DNA of 64,000 bases, taken from contig JBILTL010000001.1 in NCBI GenBank assembly GCA_044371535.1, positions 17,797 through 81,796 of the forward strand, written 5' to 3'. The notes under the pieces are model-generated. The model did no database searches. It saw only the letters and a list, made by a program, of their open reading frames with translations, and was not told the origin of the DNA. Source of the DNA: CAIZGX01 sp044371535. GTDB taxonomy: Bacteria > Bacteroidota > Bacteroidia > Flavobacteriales_D > Sanyastnellaceae. Below are positions 31,123 through 39,667 of the stretch, one piece after another. The first letter of the stretch is position 1. Each line of letters opens with the position of its first letter. Both the position numbers and the translations under genes were made by a program.

Positions 31123-31516
31123 CTTCTTTGTAGAAAATCCACTCACCCACTTCTTTTCCATTTTCATATTCTCCTTCAACATATAGTTTTCCGTTTTCAT
31201 GCCATGCTTTGTATTCGCCTTGCAGCACTCCATTTTCAAACGTATTCAAACTCCATTTGTTACCATTTTCATAAAACGTATAACATTCACCATGTCGTTT
31301 GTTGTCTTTAAATCGCATTTCAATGTAGCACTGCTGGCTGTTTGGATAGAATGCGCGTTCTCCAATTTTATTGTTTGTACCCTCTTCGAAATATCCAACG
31401 ATGCGCATTCCATTTTCAGCGACCTTAATCTCCCTGGCTTCGGCATCGTCTAACGACGGGGTACATGAAGCGAAAATGATCGTGAAAATTGATAGTATCC
31501 AAAATATTTTTTTCAT
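31091..31516 (-). CDS. MORN-repeat lipoprotein
   Basis: 141-residue lipoprotein: signal peptide MKKIFWILSIFTIIFASC with a lipobox Cys at 18, then four to five MORN/YwqK-like repeats (GYFEEGTNNKIGERAFY, MRFKDNKRHGECYTFYENG, TFENGVLQGEYKAWHENG, GEYENGKEVGEWIFY). Such proteins are common in Bacteroidota and lack a known biochemical role. It is placed between the polyprenyl synthase (4 nt) and glucosaminidase genes. Confidence 0.8.
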   Translation of the reverse strand: MKKIFWILSIFTIIFASCTPSLDDAEAREIKVAENGMRIVGYFEEGTNNKIGERAFYPNSQQCYIEMRFKDNKRHGECYTFYENGNKWSLNTFENGVLQGEYKAWHENGKLYVEGEYENGKEVGEWIFYKEDGSEKERKKY

Positions 31517-31520
31517 ACAA

Positions 31521-32495
31521 TTATTTTTTTCGTTCGATGGTGTAATTCACTAACAATTTCAAGGATGCTCGAGCAGGAGTGTCTTCAAACTGATTTAAGA
31601 TTTCCAATGCCTTATCGCGGAATTCAAACATCTTTTCAGTTGCATAAACAAGTCCGCCAAACTCCACCACTTGGGCCATTAGCGCTTCTACTTTCTCCTT
31701 ATCTGTATTGAACTTCCGAACGGTACGAATCAATTTCTTCGCGGTATCGCGATCGACTTTTCCCAAAACATGAATCAATGGAAGCGTTAGCTTTCTTTCC
31801 TGAATGTCAATCCCCACAGGCTTTCCAATAGCATCGGTAGTTCCGTAATCGAACAAGTCATCTTTGATCTGGAAGGCCATTCCCACGTATTCTCCAAACA
31901 ACGCCAATTGCTTCACTTGCTCATCTGTAGCGGAAGTAGATGCTGCGCCGCTTTCGCAACAAGCTGAAATAAGTGAAGCTGTTTTCTGACGAATGATGTC
32001 GTAATAAACCTCTTCTGTAATATCTAACTTTCTTGATTTTTCTTGTTGAAGTAACTCTCCCTCGGCCATGTCCTTCACGGCTTTGCTCATAATTCCTAAC
32101 AGACGAAACTGTTGGGTTTTCACGCTCAACGAAAGACCTCTTGACAACAAATAATCTCCAACCAATACCGCAATCTTATTTTTCCAAAGTGCGTTAATGC
32201 TGAAGAATCCGCGACGCATTTGCGCATCGTCCACCACGTCGTCGTGCACGAGTGTTGCGGTGTGCAGCAGTTCAATCATGGTTGCTGCCACGAACGTGGG
32301 CTCTTCTGGTTTTTCAAAAAGCTTCGCTGAAAGGAAAACAAAAAGCGGACGCATCTGCTTCCCTTTTCTTTTCACAATGTAATTGGTAACCTTATCTAAC
32401 AAGCGATGTTCGCTTTTCATCTGTTCTTTGAAGAACGATTCAAACGCATTCATTTCGCCTTCAACGGGCGCTTGTATTTGGGATAGAGCTGACAC
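31521..32495 (-). CDS. Polyprenyl diphosphate synthase
   Basis: 324-residue trans-prenyltransferase of the octaprenyl/solanesyl type making a long isoprenoid chain, likely for menaquinone. Visible: first Asp-rich motif HDDVVDDAQMRRG, KIAVLVGDYLLSRGLSL, GELLQQEK, KTASLISACCESGA and second Asp-rich motif FQIKDDLFDYG. Start is GTG at 32493-32495, five bases after a TACATTTG box. An internal ATG 42 nt later is possible. Array A9 lies directly upstream of the box. Confidence 0.9.
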   Translation of the reverse strand: MSALSQIQAPVEGEMNAFESFFKEQMKSEHRLLDKVTNYIVKRKGKQMRPLFVFLSAKLFEKPEEPTFVAATMIELLHTATLVHDDVVDDAQMRRGFFSINALWKNKIAVLVGDYLLSRGLSLSVKTQQFRLLGIMSKAVKDMAEGELLQQEKSRKLDITEEVYYDIIRQKTASLISACCESGAASTSATDEQVKQLALFGEYVGMAFQIKDDLFDYGTTDAIGKPVGIDIQERKLTLPLIHVLGKVDRDTAKKLIRTVRKFNTDKEKVEALMAQVVEFGGLVYATEKMFEFRDKALEILNQFEDTPARASLKLLVNYTIERKK

Positions 32496-32500
32496 GGAGG

Positions 32501-32508
32501 CAAATGTA
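32501..32508 (-). promoter_or_regulatory. -7-like box TACATTTG of the polyprenyl synthase gene
   Basis: TAnnTTTG match followed by CCTCC and a GTG start. Array A9 starts 5 nt further upstream and would contribute any -33 element. Confidence 0.5.
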
Positions 32509-32512
32509 TAAC

Positions 32513-32645
32513 AAGATTCTTACGAAAGATGTTGCACAAGATGCTGAAGCAAGATTCTTACGAAAGATGTTGCACAAGATGCTGAAGCAAGATTCTTACG
32601 AAAGATGTTGCACAAGATGCTGAAGCAAGATTCTAGAGAAAGATA
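32513..32645. repeat. Hairpin array A9: three perfect copies of a 38-bp unit
   Basis: The 38-bp unit consists of AAGAT + TC-TTAC-GA, AAGAT + GT-TGC-AC, and AAGAT + GC-TGAA-GC. It occurs at 32513-32550, 32551-32588 and 32589-32626 without a difference, followed by a partial unit. It lies in the divergent space between polyprenyl synthase and the outer-membrane protein gene. The identity of copies implies very recent expansion. Confidence 0.95.
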
Positions 32646-32709
32646 ATTCATCAGAACCTCTCTGTTAAAAAACAATTATACCCAAGGAAATAAGAATGAA
32701 GAAAACTTG

Positions 32710-32717
32710 TTGATTTG
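32710..32717 (+). promoter_or_regulatory. -7-like box TTGATTTG of the outer-membrane protein gene
   Basis: One mismatch to TAnnTTTG, followed by TAAA and the ATG at 32722. Confidence 0.45.
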
Positions 32718-32721
32718 TAAA

Positions 32722-33579
32722 ATGAGACTTTCAATCTTCGCGATATTGTTTTTCGTTAGTGCTTTGTCATTCGGACAGCGCAGAACGACCTTGAAAACGC
32801 TTTTCTATGAGCGCACTTCGTATATGCCGAAAGGACTTGTGGTGTCGATCGGGCCAACCTTTGCTTATGGAAAGAGATGGAATGCAACGGACACCATTGC
32901 TTCTCCAGATTTTTCTGCGGGTACCTACAAGGCCAGACCACGCATGGGTTGGACGGCAGATATTGGTAAATACTGGATCACGAACAAACTCTACTTCTTC
33001 AATCGATTCGATTTGAATGCTCATTACGTTCGATTCAATGGATCAGAGAAGTTCAATGGAATCGATGAATTCGGACAATCTATTTATGAAAAGCGCATTT
33101 TCCATGAAAATAGATTTGGACTCACTTTTTCAACCAGTAATATTACTCCGTTCGGAAAAGGAAAGTGGATTCAAAATGAATTCGGAATATTCGCCGATTA
33201 CGCCTACAAACGTTCTACATGCGGCGAATACTATGCACTTCCGAGAGCTTACTCTGAAAAAATTCGTTCGCAATTGTATTATGGTTTAGGTTATGGTATG
33301 CTCGTTAACGATGGACTCTATGCCACCTTCGAAGTGGAAGTACCTGTGCTTCAAATTTTCCCAAACACCCTTGGCGACATTCGCATGGACTATTTCCATT
33401 CGCACTATTGTCCCATTGTTTTCAAAGCATCTCTGCTCTTCGCCAAACATAAGCCCAATCGTTCTTGTGAAGACGTGAACAAAGGTCCGAGCGACGTTAG
33501 CACCGACAAGCCTGGCAAACATGATGGCGGTGATCTTTTTGGTCCGGATATTAAAAAGAAGAAGAAGAGGAGGAGGTAG
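32722..33579 (+). CDS. Predicted outer-membrane beta-barrel protein
   Basis: 285-residue protein not assigned to a named family. Signal peptide MRLSIFAILFFVSALSFGQ; the rest alternates aromatic and polar residues in amphipathic strands ending in F/Y (for example FNRFDLNAHYVRF, NEFGIFADYAY, GLGYGMLV), as in small outer-membrane barrels. The C terminus departs from this with a charged tail ending in eight consecutive Lys/Arg residues (KKKKKRRR). The start was set at ATG 32722, giving a clean signal peptide. Array A10 begins at the stop codon. Confidence 0.65.
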   Translation: MRLSIFAILFFVSALSFGQRRTTLKTLFYERTSYMPKGLVVSIGPTFAYGKRWNATDTIASPDFSAGTYKARPRMGWTADIGKYWITNKLYFFNRFDLNAHYVRFNGSEKFNGIDEFGQSIYEKRIFHENRFGLTFSTSNITPFGKGKWIQNEFGIFADYAYKRSTCGEYYALPRAYSEKIRSQLYYGLGYGMLVNDGLYATFEVEVPVLQIFPNTLGDIRMDYFHSHYCPIVFKASLLFAKHKPNRSCEDVNKGPSDVSTDKPGKHDGGDLFGPDIKKKKKRRR

Positions 33580-33583
33580 TTCC

Positions 33584-33808
33584 TAGATGCCGGAGGCAAG
33601 ATTCTGACGAAAGATGTTTCACAAGATGCCGGAGGCAAGATTCTGACGAAAGATGTTTCACAAGATGCCGGAGGCAAGATACTTCGTAAGATTCTGACGA
33701 AAGATGCTACGCAAGCAGAGCGGCCTGGCCGTAGGCTTCTTTTGCAAAATCTTGTGAAACATCTTACAAAGTATCTTGCGATAAAATCTTGCAAAATCAT
33801 TTGCATCA
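33584..33808. repeat. Hairpin array A10 (AAGAT half, core, ATCTT half)
   Basis: The AAGAT half repeats GCC-GGA-GGC, TC-TGAC-GA and GT-TTC-AC two and a half times, then AC-TTC-GT, TC-TGAC-GA and GC-TAC-GC. The core near 33716-33745 has GGCCTGGCCGTAGGCTTCTT. The reverse half uses ATCTT with GTGAAAC, ACAAAGT, GCGATAAA and GCAAA-ATCA-TTTGC. It occupies most of the 340-bp gap between the outer-membrane gene and sufA; the rest holds an inverted repeat and the suf promoter region. Confidence 0.9.
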
Positions 33809-33847
33809 AATCCCTTAAATGTGGTATTTTTGCAGCCCAAACGACTT

Positions 33848-33870
33848 CTATTTAGATTTTTTCTAAATAG
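33848..33870. promoter_or_regulatory. Inverted repeat upstream of the suf operon
   Basis: Arms CTATTTAGA (33848-33856) and TCTAAATAG (33862-33870) are perfect 9-bp complements around TTTTT. It lies 51 nt before the sufA start. Shape and A+T-rich arms resemble binding sites of metal- or Fe-S-sensing repressors (Fur, DtxR/MntR or Rrf2 types); which one is not determined. A rho-independent terminator is less likely because the stem is A+T-rich and no T-run follows. Confidence 0.55.
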
Positions 33871-33908
33871 TTTTCGAAATGGGTAAACATGTTGAACGTG
33901 TTGTTGTT

Positions 33909-33916
33909 AAACTTTG
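33909..33916 (+). promoter_or_regulatory. -7-like box AAACTTTG of the suf operon
   Basis: Variant of TAnnTTTG followed by ACAA and the ATG, the same TTTGACAAATG junction as at abiEi. Confidence 0.4.
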
Positions 33917-33920
33917 ACAA

Positions 33921-34247
33921 ATGATTAAGATAACAGAAAGTGCGAAAGCACAAGTGGCAAAGCTGATTGCAGATGAAGGACATCCTTCGGATGCCTTCGT
34001 TCGTGTAGGCGTTGATGGTGGAGGTTGCAGCGGACTTATGTACAAGCTGGAATTCGATACTGAAATGAAAGACGGCGATCAGACCTTTGAAGACAATGGA
34101 GTAAAAGTGGTTGTAGACCGCAAGAGCTTCTTGTACTTGGTTGGAACCGAATTGGAATACACGGGAGGGTTGAACGGAAAAGGATTTGTGTTTAACAATC
34201 CGAATGCCTCTCGCACGTGTGGATGTGGTGAAAGCTTTTCAATCTAA
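33921..34247 (+). CDS. sufA: HesB/IscA-type Fe-S carrier
   Basis: 108-residue A-type carrier that passes Fe-S clusters to apoproteins. Conserved Cys: GVDGGGCSGLMYKL (one) and the C-terminal RTCGCGESF (two). Length normal. First gene of the suf operon; sufB starts 6 nt downstream. An inverted repeat and a possible 12-codon leader reading frame lie upstream. Confidence 0.92.
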   Translation: MIKITESAKAQVAKLIADEGHPSDAFVRVGVDGGGCSGLMYKLEFDTEMKDGDQTFEDNGVKVVVDRKSFLYLVGTELEYTGGLNGKGFVFNNPNASRTCGCGESFSI

Positions 34248-34253
34248 AAACAT

Positions 34254-35702
34254 ATGGCTTACGAAGGCGATGAGTTGTTAGAAAACGTAACCTCGAAAGA
34301 GTACGAATTCGGATTTACAACCAACATAGAATCAGACAAAGCTCCGGCTGGATTGAACGAAGACATTATTCGCTTAATCTCTTCGAAGAAAAACGAGCCG
34401 CAATGGCTACTAGACTGGCGTTTAGAGGCATTCAAGATTTTTCAGAAAATGACTGAACCCGAATGGGCGCATGTGAAGTATGAAAAACCAAATCTTCAAG
34501 CCATCTCCTTTTACGCCGCACCTAAGCAAAAGAAGGTGTTAAACAGTTTGGACGAAATGGATCCAGAACTGCGTAAAACCATGGAAAAGCTTGGTATTTC
34601 CATTGAAGAACAAAAACGATTGAGTGGCGTTGCGGTTGATTTCGTGATGGATTCTGTATCTGTTGCTACTTCATTCAAAGAAAAATTAGGCGAACTCGGA
34701 ATCATCTTTTGCAGCATCAGCGATGCCATTCAAGAGCATCCTGAACTTATCAAGCAATACCTCGGAACAGTAGTTCCGCGTACCGATAACTACTACGCAG
34801 CATTGAACTCTGCTGTATTCACCGACGGTTCATTCTGCTACATTCCGAAAGGCGTGCGTTGCCCCATGGAATTAAGCACTTACTTCCGTATTAACGAAGC
34901 AGGCACAGGTCAATTCGAGCGCACGCTACTTATTGCAGACGAAGAAAGCTACGTAAGTTATTTGGAAGGATGCACCGCTCCTCAGCGCGACGAGAATCAA
35001 CTTCACGCAGCAGTTGTAGAATTGGTTGCTATGCGCGATGCTGAAATAAAATACAGCACCGTTCAAAATTGGTATCCAGGAGATAAAGACGGAAAAGGCG
35101 GCGTCTTCAATTTCGTTACAAAACGCGGAATGTGTGAAGGAGCGAACTCCAAAATTTCTTGGACTCAAGTCGAAACAGGCAGTGCCGTTACTTGGAAATA
35201 TCCAAGTTGCGTGTTGAAAGGTGACAACAGTGTAGGCGAATTTTATTCCGTTGCTGTGACGAATCACTTCCAACAAGCAGACACTGGAACGAAGATGATT
35301 CACATTGGAAAAAACACCAAGAGCACCATCATTTCAAAAGGTATTTCTTCAGGAAGAAGTCAGAACTCGTACAGAGGTTTGGTTCAAATTGGAAAGAACG
35401 CAACGAATGCAAGAAATTTCTCGCAATGCGATTCGCTCCTAATGACCGACACGAGCGGAGCACACACCTTCCCATACATTGAAGTAAACAACAGCACCGC
35501 GAAAGTGGAGCACGAAGCAACGACTTCAAAAATTGGTGAGGACCAAATCTTCTATTGTCTGCAACGCGGACTTGATGAAGAGCAAGCCGTGAGCATGATT
35601 GTAAACGGATATGCAAAAGATGTATTGAATAAACTCCCAATGGAGTTTGCAGTTGAAGCACAAAAACTACTCGCCATTTCTTTGGAAGGAAGCGTAGGAT
35701 AA
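34254..35702 (+). CDS. sufB: Fe-S assembly scaffold SufB
   Basis: 482-residue SufB, the cluster-building scaffold of the SufBC2D complex in the cytoplasm. Visible: KLGISIEEQKRLSGVAVDFV, IPKGVRCPMELSTYFRIN, YLEGCTAPQRDENQLHAAVVEL, NFVTKRGMC, and near the C terminus YIEVNNSTAKVEHEATTSKI and YCLQRGLDEEQAVSMIVNGY. Full length and co-linear with the family. 10 nt before sufC. Confidence 0.96.
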   Translation: MAYEGDELLENVTSKEYEFGFTTNIESDKAPAGLNEDIIRLISSKKNEPQWLLDWRLEAFKIFQKMTEPEWAHVKYEKPNLQAISFYAAPKQKKVLNSLDEMDPELRKTMEKLGISIEEQKRLSGVAVDFVMDSVSVATSFKEKLGELGIIFCSISDAIQEHPELIKQYLGTVVPRTDNYYAALNSAVFTDGSFCYIPKGVRCPMELSTYFRINEAGTGQFERTLLIADEESYVSYLEGCTAPQRDENQLHAAVVELVAMRDAEIKYSTVQNWYPGDKDGKGGVFNFVTKRGMCEGANSKISWTQVETGSAVTWKYPSCVLKGDNSVGEFYSVAVTNHFQQADTGTKMIHIGKNTKSTIISKGISSGRSQNSYRGLVQIGKNATNARNFSQCDSLLMTDTSGAHTFPYIEVNNSTAKVEHEATTSKIGEDQIFYCLQRGLDEEQAVSMIVNGYAKDVLNKLPMEFAVEAQKLLAISLEGSVG

Positions 35703-35712
35703 AAAGATAACT

Positions 35713-36468
35713 ATGTTAAAGATTGAAAATTTACAAGCGCGCATTGAAGAGAAAGAAATTCTCAAAGGACTTTCGTTAACCGTTGGTGAAGGCGAAGTGC
35801 ACGCGATTATGGGTCCGAACGGATCTGGAAAAAGTACTCTTGCATCTGTTCTTGCAGGAAGAGAAGACTACGAAGTAACCGGAGGTTCAGTAACCTTCAA
35901 CGACAAAGATTTGCTTGATATGCCCGCTGAAGAACGTGCAAGAGAAGGTCTGTTCTTAGCGTTTCAATACCCAGTAGAAATTCCAGGAGTAAGCAACATG
36001 AACTTCCTGAAAGCTGCAGTTGGCGAGGTTCGCAAACACAGAGGTCTAGAAGCACTCACAGCGAAAGAGTTCTTGCAACTGGTAAAAGAAAAATCAGAAT
36101 TGGTTGAATTAGACGGTCAACTTGCGAACCGCGCAGTGAACGAAGGATTCAGTGGTGGAGAGAAAAAACGCAATGAAATATTTCAAATGGCGATGCTCGA
36201 CCCATCGCTTTGTGTGCTGGATGAAACAGATAGCGGATTGGACATTGACGCGTTACGCATTGTGTCTGAAGGAGTGAATGCCATGCGCGACGGAAAGCGT
36301 TCGTTCGTTGTGATTACGCACTACCAAAGACTTTTGGATCATATCGTTCCAGACTTCGTACACGTCTTGTACAAAGGAAAAATTGTGAAGAGTGGAACGA
36401 AAGAATTGGCGCTAGAGCTAGAAGAAAAAGGTTACGACTGGTTAAAAGAAACGGAAGACGCAAAATGA
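35713..36468 (+). CDS. sufC: Fe-S assembly ATPase SufC
   Basis: 251-residue ABC-type ATPase of SufBC2D. Walker A MGPNGSGKST, Q-loop LFLAFQYPVEIPGVSN, signature FSGGEKKRNEIFQMA and Walker B LCVLDETDSGLDIDAL, followed by the switch His in VVITHYQRLL. Its stop overlaps the sufD ATG by 4 nt. Confidence 0.97.
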   Translation: MLKIENLQARIEEKEILKGLSLTVGEGEVHAIMGPNGSGKSTLASVLAGREDYEVTGGSVTFNDKDLLDMPAEERAREGLFLAFQYPVEIPGVSNMNFLKAAVGEVRKHRGLEALTAKEFLQLVKEKSELVELDGQLANRAVNEGFSGGEKKRNEIFQMAMLDPSLCVLDETDSGLDIDALRIVSEGVNAMRDGKRSFVVITHYQRLLDHIVPDFVHVLYKGKIVKSGTKELALELEEKGYDWLKETEDAK

Positions 36469-37667
36469 GTATTGTAGCGGAAATAAAACCCACAAACACA
36501 TTCAGCTTCAAACCGAACAAACATTCGGTTGCTGATTTTCCAATGCCCACTACTCGCGTAGAGTCTTGGAAATACACACGTGTTGGAGCCATTGATACCA
36601 CTTGGAAACAAGCTGAACGCAATGCAAACCCAACAGTTTTAGAGCATGCCATTCGTATTGAAAACGGATTTATAACTCTTCCTTCAACCTGCATTGCAGG
36701 AATTCAACTTACGTTGGGAAAGAATCTTTCTGCCAATCAGCAAGAGACCATTCTTTCTGTATTGTCGAAAGAAAACAGAACAGATGTGTTCGATGCGATT
36801 TCTGAGAACGCTTCAAACGATCTTGTATTAATTGAAGTGGAAAAAGGAAAATTGGTTGAAGAAGTTTTAGCCATTGAATTGGGAAACTCTTCGAACATGT
36901 GTATGAGTGCACCATATGTATTCATCGTTTCGAAAGAAAACTCGGTTGCAAAATTCACCGTTGATTTCAAAGGAGAATCAGAGCAGTCATTTCATTTGGT
37001 GAATGTATACGCCCATGTTGAAGCATCTGCTCAACTCGAGATTCACCAACTTCAAAACACATCGAAGAACGAATGCATCTTGTTGAGAGAGTCTATTTCT
37101 CAAGCGGAAAAAAGTGTTTTCAAAATCACAACTGTTACTGCCAGCGGAACATGGGTGCGCAATGAGTTGAACATTCGTATTGAAGGACAACATTGTGAAA
37201 CATTTCTAAGTGGAGCTTACTTCCCGAAGCAAGATCAATTGATCGACAATCATACGTTTGTTGACCATCAGGTTGCAAATTGCTACAGCAACGAGCTGTA
37301 TAAAGGGGTGTTGTTTGAAAACGGAAAAGGCGTGTTCAACGGAAAAGTGTATGTGCACATTGATGCGCAAAAGACGAACGCCTATCAAAGCAACGCGAAC
37401 ATTATGATGAGCGACAACGCAAGCATGTTCACGAAGCCTGAATTGGAAATTTATGCCGACGATGTGAAGTGTAGCCACGGAACAACTACTGGTCAATTCG
37501 ACGAAGAAGCTTTATTTTACTTGCGCGCAAGAGGATTGAGCGAAGAATCTGCGAAGAGACTTTTGGTTTCTGCATTTACTTCAGATGTGATGAACCGCAT
37601 TTCCATTCCAAGTTGGAAGGAATACGTTCTTGCAACGCTTATTCAAAACGAAATCATAACCGAATAA
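36465..37667 (+). CDS. sufD: Fe-S assembly protein SufD
   Basis: 400-residue SufD, partner of SufB in the scaffold. N-terminal helical part with PTTRVESWKYTRV, C-terminal beta-helix core with LSGAYFPKQDQLIDNHTFVDHQ, YKGVLFENGKGVFNGKVYVH and LEIYADDVKCSHGTTTGQFDEEALFYLRARGLSEESAKRLL, all diagnostic. Normal length. Confidence 0.95.
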   Translation: MSIVAEIKPTNTFSFKPNKHSVADFPMPTTRVESWKYTRVGAIDTTWKQAERNANPTVLEHAIRIENGFITLPSTCIAGIQLTLGKNLSANQQETILSVLSKENRTDVFDAISENASNDLVLIEVEKGKLVEEVLAIELGNSSNMCMSAPYVFIVSKENSVAKFTVDFKGESEQSFHLVNVYAHVEASAQLEIHQLQNTSKNECILLRESISQAEKSVFKITTVTASGTWVRNELNIRIEGQHCETFLSGAYFPKQDQLIDNHTFVDHQVANCYSNELYKGVLFENGKGVFNGKVYVHIDAQKTNAYQSNANIMMSDNASMFTKPELEIYADDVKCSHGTTTGQFDEEALFYLRARGLSEESAKRLLVSAFTSDVMNRISIPSWKEYVLATLIQNEIITE

Positions 37668-37684
37668 TCATTCGGTTTCAAAAT

Positions 37685-38917
37685 ATGGACAACGACACCC
37701 TTCAACATAAAATGAAAGAATTGAAAGCTCAATTCCCAGCGTTGAATCAAGCGGTATACGGACGTCCACTTGTTTATTTAGACAACGCTGCAACCACGCA
37801 GAAGCCGCAGCGCGTGATCGATTCGGTGACGGAGTATTACACAAAGTGGAATGCGAATATTCACCGAGGTGCGCATTTTTTAGCGAATGCCTCTACTGAG
37901 AAATTCGAAGCTACCCGCTCTGCGTTAGCTGAAATGTTGCACGCGAATTTCCGCGAAGAAATTATTTTCACGCAAGGAAGCACAGACAGTGTGAACATGC
38001 TTTCAACCATTTTAGAAAAAGAAGTTGAAGAAGGAGATGAGATCTGGGTAACAGAGATGGAACACCACGCGAACTTCGTTCCTTGGCAAGTGTTGGCAGA
38101 AAAGAAGAAAGCTGTTTTTCGATATATACCTATGACACCTTCGGGCGAATGGGATATGGATTACGCGAAAAGAGAATTGGGAAGCAAAGCGAAAATCGTT
38201 GCGTTCAATTACGTTTCGAATGCACTGGGAACCATTAATCCTGTTGAAGAATTAATAGCCCTTGCAAAGAGCACAGGAGCTTATGTTGTCATAGACGGCG
38301 CACAAGCGGTAGCCCATTTCGACATAAATGTTCAAGCCTTGAATTGCGATTTCTTCTTGTTCTCTGCTCACAAAATGTACGGTCCAACAGGGCTTGGTGT
38401 TTTGTGGGGAAAGAAAGAGTTGTTGGAGAAACTTCCTCCATACAGATACGGTGGTGAAATGATTCGTCAGGTATCTGTAACAGGAACCACCTTCAACGAA
38501 CTGCCTTTCAAGTACGAAGCAGGAACTCCGAACATTGAAGCAGTGATTGCATTCAACGAATCCATTTCATTCTGCAAGGAAGTGGGAAGAGAGAACATGC
38601 ATGCGCATGAATATTTCTTGTTGAAGACTGCAACAGCTCGATTGAAAGAAATAGAAGGAATGACTGTTTACGCAGACCTTCCGAATAAAGTAGGCGTGTT
38701 GAGTTTTAATGTGGAAGGCATTCATTCGGCCGATATTGGAACGTTGCTCGATCAGCAAGGTGTTGCTGTAAGAACGGGACATCACTGCACACAACCACTT
38801 TGGGAAAAGCTAGGAACCACGGGGTCTGTAAGAGCATCTTTTGCTTGTTACAATACCGTTGAAGACGTAGAACTATTTATTGCTGCGCTGAACAAAAGCG
38901 TAAATATGTTGAGATAA
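37685..38917 (+). CDS. sufS: Cysteine desulfurase SufS
   Basis: 410-residue PLP enzyme that mobilises sulfur from cysteine as a persulfide. Visible: YLDNAATTQKPQRVID, HRGAHFLANAST, EHHANFVPWQ, DGAQAVAH, the PLP Lys in LFSAHKMYGPTG and the active Cys in VRTGHHCTQPLW. The ATG at 37685 (MDNDTLQHKM) was chosen over an upstream one lying inside sufD. Its stop shares a base with the sufE ATG (TAATG). Confidence 0.95.
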   Translation: MDNDTLQHKMKELKAQFPALNQAVYGRPLVYLDNAATTQKPQRVIDSVTEYYTKWNANIHRGAHFLANASTEKFEATRSALAEMLHANFREEIIFTQGSTDSVNMLSTILEKEVEEGDEIWVTEMEHHANFVPWQVLAEKKKAVFRYIPMTPSGEWDMDYAKRELGSKAKIVAFNYVSNALGTINPVEELIALAKSTGAYVVIDGAQAVAHFDINVQALNCDFFLFSAHKMYGPTGLGVLWGKKELLEKLPPYRYGGEMIRQVSVTGTTFNELPFKYEAGTPNIEAVIAFNESISFCKEVGRENMHAHEYFLLKTATARLKEIEGMTVYADLPNKVGVLSFNVEGIHSADIGTLLDQQGVAVRTGHHCTQPLWEKLGTTGSVRASFACYNTVEDVELFIAALNKSVNMLR

Positions 38918-39345
38918 TGATAGAGCAAAAGCAACAAGAGATAATTGAAGAGTTTGCATTTTTCGAAGAATGGATGCACAAGTACGAGCACATTATTGAG
39001 TTAGGAAAAGAAATGAAAGGCCTAACCGATGATGAGAAAAAAGACGACTTGCTTGTGGCTGGATGCCAATCGAAAGTTTGGTTGAAAGCATCGCTTCAAG
39101 AAAACGGAACAGTGAATTTCGAGGCGGATAGCGACGCTATTATTACACGTGGATTGGTGGCATTGGTCGTTGGCGTTTTCAATGAAGAAACGCCAGACGA
39201 TATCTTAAAAGCTAACATTCATTTCATGAATGATATCGGATTGGTTTCAAACTTAAGTCAAACAAGAAGCAACGGGCTTTCAGCAATGGTGAAACAAATC
39301 TTGTTGTATGCCACAGTTTTTCAAGCACAACAAAAAAGCAATTAA
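38917..39345 (+). CDS. sufE: Sulfur acceptor SufE
   Basis: 142-residue SufE that takes the persulfide from SufS and delivers it to SufB. Visible: EEFAFFEEWMHKYEHIIELG near the N terminus and the acceptor Cys in LLVAGCQSKVWL. Normal length. Translationally coupled to sufS and 2 nt before the DUF59 gene. Confidence 0.94.
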   Translation: MIEQKQQEIIEEFAFFEEWMHKYEHIIELGKEMKGLTDDEKKDDLLVAGCQSKVWLKASLQENGTVNFEADSDAIITRGLVALVVGVFNEETPDDILKANIHFMNDIGLVSNLSQTRSNGLSAMVKQILLYATVFQAQQKSN

Positions 39346-39347
39346 AT

Positions 39348-39659
39348 ATGGAGAAGGCCGCATTAACAGAGGATATTATTGCCAAATTGAAAACCATTTT
39401 CGATCCGGAAATTCCGGTAGATATTTATGAATTGGGGTTAATCTATGGAATTGACATTGCGGAAGACGCTGCTGTGAAAATAACCATGACCCTAACCTCG
39501 CCTTCTTGTCCAGTTGCAGAAACATTGCCTCCTGAAGTAGAAGATAAAATCAAGTCGGTTGAAGGTGTTTCAGATTGTAAAGTTGAAATTACCTGGGAAC
39601 CCACTTGGGACAAAAGCATGATGAGTCAAGAGGCTCAACTTGAACTTGGGTTTTTGTAA
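39348..39659 (+). CDS. DUF59/MIP18-family Fe-S assembly factor (SufT-like)
   Basis: 103-residue MIP18-like protein thought to help Fe-S cluster maturation. Visible: IFDPEIPVDIYELGLIYGI, MTLTSPSCPVAETLPPEVE with the conserved Cys, and VEITWEPTWDKSMMSQEAQLELGFL. Last core gene of the suf operon. Confidence 0.92.
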   Translation: MEKAALTEDIIAKLKTIFDPEIPVDIYELGLIYGIDIAEDAAVKITMTLTSPSCPVAETLPPEVEDKIKSVEGVSDCKVEITWEPTWDKSMMSQEAQLELGFL

Positions 39660-39667
39660 TCTGTGTT

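Noticed and set aside
33584..33808. Hairpin arrays as ordinary rho-independent terminators
   Set aside because: Stems are 2-5 bp, there are many in a row and no T-tract follows; some arrays lie upstream of genes or inside a gene.
33405..33809. Minus-strand frame with a repeated R-I-L-P-P-A-S peptide
   Set aside because: It is the translation of array A10 running antisense into the outer-membrane gene; no promoter or homology.
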